Assembly (NCBI GenBank): GCA_003156695.1
Contig: PMHN01000088.1
Location: forward strand, 187-8,682
Direction of reading: 5' to 3'
DNA from: Gammaproteobacteria bacterium
GTDB taxonomy: Bacteria; Pseudomonadota; Gammaproteobacteria; Steroidobacterales; Steroidobacteraceae
Length of the DNA stretch: 8,496 bases
Part shown: one piece after another, positions 1 through 6,382 of the stretch
Layout of the letters: every line of letters begins with the position of its first letter
Numbering within the stretch: position 1 is the stretch's first letter
Translations under genes and position numbers: made by a program
Notes under the pieces: model-generated
Database searches by the model: none
What the model saw: only the letters and a program-made list of their open reading frames with translations
What the model was told of the DNA's origin: nothing

Positions 1-24
1 GACGCCGACGGCAAGTCGCTCGGC

Positions 25-1053
25 GTGCTCGGCCTGGCCGAGCGCGGTCTTCTTCCGGATGCGTTGCTGCGCTGGGGCGTACGCCGGCTGTGTGCCGGGC
101 GACTGCGCGAGGAGTTCTCCGGAGGCGTGGGCGCGCAGGCGCTGCGCTTTCATGAGCGCCTGCAGGCGCTGCGCACCTCTGCGGTTGCCGTACACACCGA
201 TGCGGCGAACGCCCAGCACTACGAATTACCGTCAGCCTTCTTCGAGCATTGCCTGGGGCCGCGGTTGAAATATTCCTGCTGCTACTACCCGCACGGCAAC
301 GAGACACTCGCCGAGGCCGAGGAGGCGATGTTGGCACTGTACGGCGCACGCGCTGAACTCGCCGACGGCCAGGAGATTCTCGAACTGGGCTGCGGCTGGG
401 GATCACTGACGCTGTGGATGGCGGAACGCTATCCATGCGCCCGCATCAGCGCTGTTTCGAACTCCAGATCACAGCGTGAACATATCGAGCGCCAATGCGC
501 GCTGCGCGGGCTGGGCAACGTGCGCGTCATCACCGCCGATGTGAATCATCTGGTCCTGCCGGCCGCGCAATTCGATCGCTGCGTTTCGATCGAAATGTTC
601 GAGCACATGCGCAATTACGAGACGCTGCTGGCACGGATCGCAAGCTGGCTGCGGCCGCAGGGAAAGCTCTTTGTGCACATTTTTTCGCACCGCTCCGTGA
701 TGTACCCGTTCGAAACGCACGGCGATCACAACTGGCTCGGGCGCCACTTCTTCACCGGCGGCCTGATGCCGGCGGCGCACACGCTGCTGTGGTTCCAGCG
801 CGACTTACGCATCGAGCAGCAGTGGGCACTGGATGGCACGCATTACGCGTGCAGCGCCAATCACTGGCTGCGCAACCAGGATGCCAGGCGCGACGAAGTC
901 CTAAGGACCCTCACACAGGCCTACGGAGCGCGCACCGCGAGACTCTGGCACCAGCGCTGGCGAATGTTCTGGATGGCCTGCGCGGAGACCTTCGGCTACG
1001 CGGGCGGCCAGGAATGGCTTGTCGCGCACTACCGGTTTGCGCGCCGCCCCTGA
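25..1053 (+). CDS. SAM-dependent methyltransferase, cyclopropane-fatty-acyl-phospholipid synthase / coclaurine N-methyltransferase-like
   Basis: The protein belongs to the class I SAM methyltransferases of the CFA synthase superfamily. These methylate (or methylenate) lipid or small amine substrates using SAM; the substrate here is unknown. Visible are a YSCCYYPHG...TLAEAEEAML segment near residues 83-103 (the family's substrate-lobe entry motif), SAM motif I ELGCGWGS at 120-127, EMFEHM around residue 190, the DHNWLGRHFFTGGLMP segment in the C-terminal half, and an HYRFARRP end typical of the bacterial coclaurine N-methyltransferase-like subgroup. The 342-residue length is usual. The start is uncertain. 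GTG at 25 puts the family's AERGLLPD segment close to the N terminus, but there is no clear ribosome binding site and the frame is open to base 1, so the gene may begin upstream. A 154-base gap and a change of theme separate it from the downstream operon, so it probably belongs with genes upstream of the window. Confidence 0.85.
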   Translation: MLGLAERGLLPDALLRWGVRRLCAGRLREEFSGGVGAQALRFHERLQALRTSAVAVHTDAANAQHYELPSAFFEHCLGPRLKYSCCYYPHGNETLAEAEEAMLALYGARAELADGQEILELGCGWGSLTLWMAERYPCARISAVSNSRSQREHIERQCALRGLGNVRVITADVNHLVLPAAQFDRCVSIEMFEHMRNYETLLARIASWLRPQGKLFVHIFSHRSVMYPFETHGDHNWLGRHFFTGGLMPAAHTLLWFQRDLRIEQQWALDGTHYACSANHWLRNQDARRDEVLRTLTQAYGARTARLWHQRWRMFWMACAETFGYAGGQEWLVAHYRFARRP

Positions 1054-1207
1054 TGCGCAGCGCTACATAATAGATGTAACAAATCCGCGCACCGGTCCCG
1101 ATTTCCCGGGGGTCCGCGGTGACCCATTGCGTGCTCTGTGTCGCGGTTTATGTCGCACCCAGCTTTCGTCACTGCGGGCATATTTCCAGAATGTTACAGT
1201 CTGGTTA
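1054..1207 (+). promoter_or_regulatory. Non-coding leader with candidate promoter for the phosphoramidate-type operon
   Basis: This is the largest gap before the five-gene operon and the natural place for its promoter. It is locally more AT-rich than its flanks. CATAAT at 1066-1071 matches a -10 box at five of six positions but has no convincing -35 at 16-18 bases. A TGT-TACAGT extended -10-like stretch at 1192-1200 would put transcription start almost on the ATG at 1208. The frame of the kinase stays open through this gap, but that translation matches nothing recognisable and precedes any family homology. No terminator hairpin with a T-run was seen after 1053. The promoter elements are weak candidates. 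Confidence 0.3.
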
Positions 1208-4201
1208 ATGACAAGGGTGGATCGCAGCCCAGATACCCGTAACCAGATGGCGACAACCGATAAGGATCTCGAGCGGGACTTGCTCGCGCAGGATTTGGCA
1301 TCCTCAGGAGATGCGGCCGCTGCGGGTGCCCGCGCCGGGCGCGTTTTCTGGATCACAGGCCTGTCCGGCGCCGGCAAGACCACCGTGGGCACGGCGCTGT
1401 GGCGCCGGTTGCGTGCCTCCGGCCGCCCCGCCGTGTTCCTCGACGGCGATGCCCTGCGCACCGTGATTGCGGAAGACCTGAGCCATAGTCTTACTAATCG
1501 CCGGCGCTCGGCGATGCGCAACGCACGCTTGTGCCAACTGCTCGCGAGCCAGGGCGCGGATGTGGTGTGCGCGACTATCTCGCTGTTCCACGAAGTGCAG
1601 CGCTGGAATCGTGACAACATCCCCGGTTACTGCGAGATCTATCTGACGGTGCCGATGCCCGAGCTGCGACGCCGCGACTTCAAGGGCGTGTATGCGCGCG
1701 CCAGCCACGAGGATTCCCCCAACGTGGTCGGCCTTGATCTGCCCGCCGAAGTGCCCGAGGCGCCTGATCTGGTCCTCGAGAATCACGGACCGCTGGACAG
1801 CGCCGCCGCGGTGGAGCGGATCTGGACCGAATGCGTGCTGCAGACGGGCCGAGGCAAGGCGCTGCCCGCGGGCGCAGTCGCGTTCGCCACCAAGGCCGAG
1901 ACGCTGGAAGCTCTGGCGCCACGCCTGCGCAGTGCCAGCGTTTTGCCGCAGGCGCGCTTTTCAGTCGCCGAATGGCGCGCGGATCAGGCCGCGGTACTTG
2001 CGAGGATTGCCGGCACACCCTGGGGTTCCGGCACCCTGATCGTGCGCAGCAGTGCGCGCGATGAAGACGGCGCGGGCAGCTCCCAGGCCGGGCGCTACGA
2101 TTCGGTGCTCGGTGTGCGTGGCGCCGAGGCGGTAACCCAAGCCATCGGCCAGGTGATCGCCTCTTTCGGTGAGCGTTCTGGCGACCACGACCAGTTCTTC
2201 GTACAACCCATGCTCGACCGCGTTGCGATGGCGGGCGTGGCGTTCTCACGCCGCCCCGGGAGCGGCGACCCTTATTATATAGTCAACTACGACGTCGGCT
2301 CCGGGCGCACCGATCGGGTAACCGCGGGCGTCGGCGACAACCTGCAGACGTTCATCTGTCTTAAAGCGCGGGCTGACGCGTGTCCCGCGGCGCTGGCTCC
2401 GCTCGCCGCGCTGATGCAAGAGCTCGAGGCGCTGCTCGGCTGCGACGCGCTTGACGTGGAATTTGCGGTCGGCGGTGACGGGCGGCTCTACCTGTTGCAG
2501 GTGCGCCGCCTGGCCGTGGAGCGCCAGGGGCAGGTGCCGGACGCGCAGGTCAACGCGGCGCTCGCCGATGTTGCACGCAAGGTGGAACTGCTCAGCCGGC
2601 CGCATCCGTTTCTGCACGGCAGCCGGGCGATCTTCGGCGTCATGCCGGACTGGAATCCGGCGGAAATCGTCGGCCTGCGGCCGCGACCCCTGTCGTTGTC
2701 GCTGTACCGGGAGCTCATCACCGATGCGGTGTGGGCGTATCAGCGCGACAACTACGGTTATCAGAACCTGCGCAGCTTCCCGCTGCTGGTGAGCTTTCAC
2801 GGCCTGCCGTACATCGACGTGCGGGTGAGCTTCAATTCCTTCATCCCGCGCGATCTGTCGAGTGATCTGGCCGGGCGGTTGGTGAACTACTACATCGAGA
2901 GTCTGCTCTCCAAGCCGCAGCTGCACGACAAGGTCGAATTCGACATCATCTTCTCCTGCTACACGCTCGACCTGCCGCAGCGCATCCGTGGCCTCATCGC
3001 ACACGGCTTCTCGGAAGCGGACATCACCGAACTGTCGGGCGCCCTGCGCCGCCTCACCAACCGCATCATCCACGGTGAGAGCGCGCTGTGGCGGCGCGAT
3101 CGCGGCAAGATCGACATCCTGGCGCAGCGGCTGCCGACCATCTGCGAAGCGAAGATCGACAAGATCAGCCGCATCTACTGGCTGCTCGAGGATTGCAAGC
3201 GCTACGGCACCCTGCCGTTCGCAGGCCTAGCGCGCGCAGGTTTTATAGCCGTGCAGCTACTGAAGTCCTTCGTCACCGTGGGTGTACTCGATGCCGCGGA
3301 CCATACGACCTTCATGGCGAGCGTCGACACGGTGGGTTCGCGCATCGGACACGATTTTGCGCAACTGCCGAAGGCGGAGTTCCTGGCGCGCTACGGCCAC
3401 CTGCGACCGGGCACCTACGACATCCTCTCCGCGCGCTACGACGAAGCGCCGGACCTGTATTTCGACTGGAACGGCAAGCGCCCGGCGGCGTCCGAGCGGC
3501 CGCGCTTCGCGCTCTCCATCGAGCAGCTGCGCGGGCTCGAGCGCCTGATCAAGGAGCACGAGCTGCAGATCGACGTGCTGAGCCTGATGGAATTCATCAA
3601 GGCGGGCATCGAGGGGCGCGAGTACGCCAAGTTCGTGTTCACGCGCAGCTTGAGCGACGCGCTGTCGCTCATCCGGGATCTCGGTGAGGAGTACGGGCTG
3701 TCGGCGGAGGATTGTGCCTACCTGGACTATGACGCGATCCGCAGGCTCTACAGCGAAAGCGGCTCGGTCCGCGACGCGTTGCTGGCGAGCGTCGCGCACG
3801 GCCGTGAGCGCCACGCGCTCACACGCAATCTCGTGCTGCCGCCCCTGATCGCCTCCCCCGAGGATGTGTTCGCGTTTCACCTGCCGCAGAGTGAGCCGAA
3901 CTTCGTCACCCGTAAGAGCATCACCGCCCCGGTTGCCCTGATCAGTGATTCGCCGGAGAGCTTCGCCGGCAAGATCCTGTTCGTCCCGAGCGCCGACCCG
4001 GGCTTCGACTGGATCTTCACCCGCGGCATCAGCGGCTTTGTCACGCAGTTCGGCGGGGCCAACTCACACATGGCCATCCGCGCCAGCGAACTCGGCATAC
4101 CCGCCGTAATCGGCGCCGGCGAGACGCTCTACCAGCGCTGGCAGGCGGCGCACAAGCTGTGCCTGGACTGCACCAGTCAGCAGGTGCTCGTAATCGCGTG
4201 A
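1208..4201 (+). CDS. Fusion protein: CysC/APS-kinase-like nucleotide 3'-kinase + PEP-synthase-like L-glutamine kinase (Cj1415-Cj1418 type)
   Basis: About 997 residues in two enzyme units. Residues ~45-207 form an APS-kinase-like P-loop kinase: Walker A GLSGAGKT (51-58), LDGD (78-81), TNRRRSAMRNA, ATISLFHE (122-129) and RRDFKGVY (155-162). Residues ~215-436 form a PEP/pyruvate-binding ATP-grasp domain: VRSSARDEDGAGSSQAGRYD near 279-298, QPMLDRVAMAGVAFSRRP from ~333, LQVRRL from ~430. A middle region of ~450 residues follows, then a C-terminal swivelling phosphohistidine domain (from ~921) with GGANSHMAIRASE and predicted catalytic His954. This order is that of PEP synthase and rifampin phosphotransferase. 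In C. jejuni the stand-alone homologues are Cj1418, which converts L-glutamine and ATP to amide-phosphorylated glutamine, AMP and phosphate, and Cj1415, which phosphorylates the 3'-OH of cytidine diphosphoramidate. The two adjacent genes downstream match the other two steps, so the same roles are inferred here. ATG 1208 was chosen as the first ATG in frame after the leader; ATG 1247 is equally possible and neither has a clear Shine-Dalgarno. Plain APS kinase or PEP synthase is less likely: no cysDN or other sulfate genes are present. Confidence 0.85.
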   Translation: MTRVDRSPDTRNQMATTDKDLERDLLAQDLASSGDAAAAGARAGRVFWITGLSGAGKTTVGTALWRRLRASGRPAVFLDGDALRTVIAEDLSHSLTNRRRSAMRNARLCQLLASQGADVVCATISLFHEVQRWNRDNIPGYCEIYLTVPMPELRRRDFKGVYARASHEDSPNVVGLDLPAEVPEAPDLVLENHGPLDSAAAVERIWTECVLQTGRGKALPAGAVAFATKAETLEALAPRLRSASVLPQARFSVAEWRADQAAVLARIAGTPWGSGTLIVRSSARDEDGAGSSQAGRYDSVLGVRGAEAVTQAIGQVIASFGERSGDHDQFFVQPMLDRVAMAGVAFSRRPGSGDPYYIVNYDVGSGRTDRVTAGVGDNLQTFICLKARADACPAALAPLAALMQELEALLGCDALDVEFAVGGDGRLYLLQVRRLAVERQGQVPDAQVNAALADVARKVELLSRPHPFLHGSRAIFGVMPDWNPAEIVGLRPRPLSLSLYRELITDAVWAYQRDNYGYQNLRSFPLLVSFHGLPYIDVRVSFNSFIPRDLSSDLAGRLVNYYIESLLSKPQLHDKVEFDIIFSCYTLDLPQRIRGLIAHGFSEADITELSGALRRLTNRIIHGESALWRRDRGKIDILAQRLPTICEAKIDKISRIYWLLEDCKRYGTLPFAGLARAGFIAVQLLKSFVTVGVLDAADHTTFMASVDTVGSRIGHDFAQLPKAEFLARYGHLRPGTYDILSARYDEAPDLYFDWNGKRPAASERPRFALSIEQLRGLERLIKEHELQIDVLSLMEFIKAGIEGREYAKFVFTRSLSDALSLIRDLGEEYGLSAEDCAYLDYDAIRRLYSESGSVRDALLASVAHGRERHALTRNLVLPPLIASPEDVFAFHLPQSEPNFVTRKSITAPVALISDSPESFAGKILFVPSADPGFDWIFTRGISGFVTQFGGANSHMAIRASELGIPAVIGAGETLYQRWQAAHKLCLDCTSQQVLVIA

Positions 4202-4794
4202 AGAGCGTCGCCATCACACAGCGGGTAGTCCCGGAACGTACTGAACGTCGTGACTGCCTTGACCAGGCGTGGCCGCGCTTCCTTGCGGCCTGTGGACTGC
4301 TGCCCCTGGCCGTGCCGAACGTCCCCGAAGTGGCGCTGGCGATGTGTGATCGCGGCGACATCGCGGGGCTGGTGCTGACCGGGGGCAACGATCTGGCGGC
4401 ACTCGGTGGTGACGCCCCGGAACGCGACGCCGTCGAGAACGCACTGCTTGATTTCGCCGCACAACGCCGCATGCCGGTGATCGGCGTGTGTCGCGGCATG
4501 CAGCTGATCCAGCAGCGCGGCAACGTTCCGTTGCGGCGCGTCGAGGGCCATGTCACGCCGCGCCAGGTCATCTCCATCAATGGCGAGCCGACCGAGGTCA
4601 ACGCGTACCATTGTTTCGCGGCCTTTGAAACCCGCCCGCCGCTTGAAACCTGGGCGGTCGCCGCTGACGGCGTCATCAAGGCCGTGCGCCATCAGTCCCT
4701 CCCGGTCACCGGGATCATGTGGCATCCGGAGCGCACCGTGCCGCCGGCAGCCGCCGATATCGCGCTCTTTCAGCGCCTGTTCCTCACGCCCTGA
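4198..4794 (+). CDS. Class I glutamine amidotransferase-fold hydrolase, probable gamma-glutamyl-CDP-amidate hydrolase (Cj1417-like)
   Basis: A 198-residue stand-alone class I glutaminase-fold protein related to the peptidase C26/PuuD group. The start is GTG 4198, which overlaps the upstream stop as GTGA and gives the N terminus MKSVAITQRV, a typical first strand of this family. The same frame stays open upstream to a possible start at 4159, but that would overlap the kinase by 43 bases. The catalytic triad is complete: Cys98 in GVCRGMQ (nucleophile elbow) and His176/Glu178 in WHPER. LTGGNDL near residue 60 forms the oxyanion-strand region. No synthetase domain or partner is present, so hydrolysis rather than ammonia transfer is expected. 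In the C. jejuni pathway the homologous enzyme cleaves CDP-L-glutamine to L-glutamate and cytidine diphosphoramidate, leaving the amide nitrogen on phosphorus. Its position between the glutamine kinase and the cytidylyltransferase supports that role. Hydrolysis of gamma-glutamyl-GABA is the alternative by family alone. Confidence 0.82.
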   Translation: MKSVAITQRVVPERTERRDCLDQAWPRFLAACGLLPLAVPNVPEVALAMCDRGDIAGLVLTGGNDLAALGGDAPERDAVENALLDFAAQRRMPVIGVCRGMQLIQQRGNVPLRRVEGHVTPRQVISINGEPTEVNAYHCFAAFETRPPLETWAVAADGVIKAVRHQSLPVTGIMWHPERTVPPAAADIALFQRLFLTP

Positions 4795-5573
4795 TGCGCG
4801 CCGTGATCCTCGCCGCCGGCCGCGGCAGCCGTATGCGCCATTTAGGCGACGAGCGGCCCAAGTGCCTGGTTGAACTCGCCGGCGCACCGCTGCTGGAGCG
4901 CCAGGTCGCGGCCCTGCGGCGTGGCGGTGTCGAAGAGATCGGCGTGGTCCGCGGCTACCGCGCCGAGATGCTCAGCTTTCCGGGACTCACCTACTTCACA
5001 AACGAGCGCTGGGCCGAGACGAACATGGTGGCCTCCCTGGCCACGGCCGCCGAGTGGCTGCGCTCCGGCCCCGTCATCGTCAGTTACGCAGACATTTTTT
5101 ACCGTGCCGGGCTGGTAGGCGGTTTGGCAGGCGCGCCGGGGCCCCTGGTCATCAGTTACGACAGGCTGTGGCGGGAGCTCTGGGCGCGGCGCTTCGCAGA
5201 TCCCCTGTCCGACGCGGAGACATTTCGCGTCGACGCCACGGGCAAGCTGCTCGAGATTGGCGGTAAGACCACGCGCATCGAGGACATCCAGGGGCAGTAC
5301 ATGGGACTCCTGAAGTTCACGCCGCCCGCATGGCGTGCGGTGGAGGGACTGCTCGCCAGCCTCGACGCACAGATCCGCGATCGGCTCGATATGACCGGTT
5401 TGCTGCGCCGTCTGCTGGCTGCCGATGCAGTTCACATCGGAACTTTCGGCACGGACGGACAATGGGGCGAGCTTGACAACCCCCAGGACGCCGAGCTCTA
5501 CGAATCCATGCTGGCCAGGGGCGAGCTGGTGCTTGAAAGCGCTGAGCCTCTTCGGCAAGCAGGCGCGGCCTGA
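4794..5573 (+). CDS. Nucleotidylyltransferase, probable CTP:phosphoglutamine cytidylyltransferase (Cj1416-like)
   Basis: A 259-residue NTP_transferase-fold enzyme. ATG 4794 shares one base with the preceding stop (TGATG) and leads directly into MRAVILAAGRGSRM, the nucleotide-binding signature (residues 1-14), followed by RPKCLVEL with the conserved Lys23. Other visible elements are ETNMVASL around residue 80 (resembling LicC-type phosphocholine cytidylyltransferases), Asp100 in SYADIFY as the predicted metal ligand, and WGELDNPQDAELYE near the C terminus with Asp228 as the likely second metal ligand. By family it transfers NMP from an NTP to a phosphorylated small molecule, releasing pyrophosphate. 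In C. jejuni the corresponding enzyme couples CTP with glutamine phosphate to give CDP-L-glutamine, and the flanking genes supply the preceding and following steps here. A phosphocholine or sugar-1-phosphate substrate is the alternative that sequence alone cannot exclude. Confidence 0.82.
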   Translation: MRAVILAAGRGSRMRHLGDERPKCLVELAGAPLLERQVAALRRGGVEEIGVVRGYRAEMLSFPGLTYFTNERWAETNMVASLATAAEWLRSGPVIVSYADIFYRAGLVGGLAGAPGPLVISYDRLWRELWARRFADPLSDAETFRVDATGKLLEIGGKTTRIEDIQGQYMGLLKFTPPAWRAVEGLLASLDAQIRDRLDMTGLLRRLLAADAVHIGTFGTDGQWGELDNPQDAELYESMLARGELVLESAEPLRQAGAA

Positions 5574-5614
5574 CAAACAATCCATCAATCAACACAACAC
5601 GAGTACTCATTGAA
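5574..5614 (+). other. Short CA-rich intergenic spacer inside the operon
   Basis: These 41 bases are the only gap inside a set of genes that otherwise overlap. The segment is rich in A and C with almost no G, unlike the GC-rich surroundings, and looks unstructured. There is no strong Shine-Dalgarno for the ATG at 5615, only GAG at 5601-5603, slightly too far upstream. A CA-rich unstructured leader could help ribosome binding. No promoter or terminator was recognised in it. Confidence 0.35.
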
Positions 5615-6382
5615 ATGAAACACGGAGATTTCACGGGCCTGGCGGGTGATTACGCGAAGTTCCGGCCCGGCTACGCGCCGCAGGTCGCAACCGCGCTCTT
5701 AGGTCTCCTGCAGCGCGAACCCCGCGTCGTTGATGCCGCCGACGTCGGTGCCGGCACTGGCATCTGGTCGCGCATGCTCGCCGCTCGCGGCCTGCACTCA
5801 GTTGTTGCAGTGGAGCCCAACGATGACATGCGTGGCCAGGGCGTCGAGACTTCGGCGAAGTCAGGAATCAGCTGGCGCAAGGGCTCGGCCGAGGCTACCG
5901 GGCTCGCCGACGGTTCGGTGGACCTGGTGAGCATGGCCTCCTCGTTTCACTGGGCCGATTTCGACAAGGCTTGCGATGAGTTTCACCGCATTCTTCGCCC
6001 GGGCGGTATCTTCGTCGCCCTGTGGAACCCACGCTTCATCGAGGCGAATCCGCTGCTGGTGGAGATCGAGGGTGAGATCACGCGCCTGAAGCCTGACATC
6101 CGCCGTGTTTCCTCCGGCCGCTCGGGCCTGACCGAGCGGCTGACCGAGATGCTGAGCGGCGCGCGGCAATTCACCGAGGTGCTGTACCTCGAGGGCCGGC
6201 ACGTGAACCGGCAGACCCCGGCGGAGTACCTCGGCGCCTGGCGCTCGGTGAACGACCTGCAGGTCCAGCTGGGACCCGAGCTTTTCAAGAAGTTCCTCGA
6301 CTTCGTCGTGCAGCGCACGGCCAAGCTGCCGGCGATCGAGACGACCTATCTGACACGTGCGTGGGCGGCGCGGCGTGCGTGA
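5615..6382 (+). CDS. Class I SAM-dependent methyltransferase, candidate phosphoramidate O-methyltransferase (Cj1419/Cj1420-like role)
   Basis: A 255-residue methyltransferase of the Methyltransf_11 type. The N terminus FTGLAGDYAKFRPGY is a common lead-in of this group. SAM motif I is DVGAGTG (43-49), the ribose-contacting acidic residue is Glu67 in AVEPNDDM, motif II lies in VDLVSMASSFHWAD, and the LRPGGIFVALWNP strand follows. The C-terminal third carries the substrate lobe and is not diagnostic. Placed between the cytidylyltransferase and the sulfotransferase-fold gene, it is a good candidate to O-methylate the phosphoramidate, as proposed for the methyltransferases next to Cj1418 in C. jejuni. 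That assignment is contextual. The start ATG 5615 follows a 41-base spacer, and the stop overlaps the next start. Confidence 0.8.
   Translation: MKHGDFTGLAGDYAKFRPGYAPQVATALLGLLQREPRVVDAADVGAGTGIWSRMLAARGLHSVVAVEPNDDMRGQGVETSAKSGISWRKGSAEATGLADGSVDLVSMASSFHWADFDKACDEFHRILRPGGIFVALWNPRFIEANPLLVEIEGEITRLKPDIRRVSSGRSGLTERLTEMLSGARQFTEVLYLEGRHVNRQTPAEYLGAWRSVNDLQVQLGPELFKKFLDFVVQRTAKLPAIETTYLTRAWAARRA

Noticed and set aside
1075..1198. Inverted 7-mers TGTAACA (1075-1081) and TGTTACA (1192-1198) in the leader
   Set aside because: They are short and about 110 bases apart with no supporting structure; this can occur by chance.
1019..1207. Upstream extension of the kinase fusion to a TTG at 1019
   Set aside because: It would overlap the preceding gene by 35 bases, uses a rare start, and adds ~63 residues with no similarity to APS kinase or to any N terminus I recognise.
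2246..3073. 275-codon minus-strand frame opposite the kinase fusion
   Set aside because: No motif, low-complexity composition and full overlap with well-supported coding sequence mark it as a shadow frame.
1208..4201. Reading as a sulfate-assimilation APS kinase or a gluconeogenic PEP synthase
   Set aside because: No cysD/cysN/cysH or PEP synthase regulator is nearby, the APS-site motifs deviate from consensus, and the adjacent amidotransferase and nucleotidyltransferase fit phosphoramidate synthesis far better.
1208..4201. Rifampin phosphotransferase (antibiotic resistance)
   Set aside because: The ATP-grasp and phosphohistidine layout is shared, but the N-terminal APS-kinase-like domain and the biosynthetic operon argue against a resistance role.
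5073..5160. Short direct repeat CATC(GT)AGTTACG-like at about 5075-5088 and 5150-5160
   Set aside because: Both copies encode beta-strand residues V-I-(V)-S-Y within the cytidylyltransferase; ordinary coding similarity is the likelier reason.
4842..5588. 248-codon minus-strand frame opposite the cytidylyltransferase
   Set aside because: No family resemblance, and it covers a gene with intact nucleotidyltransferase motifs. It would also be the only minus-strand gene in the window.
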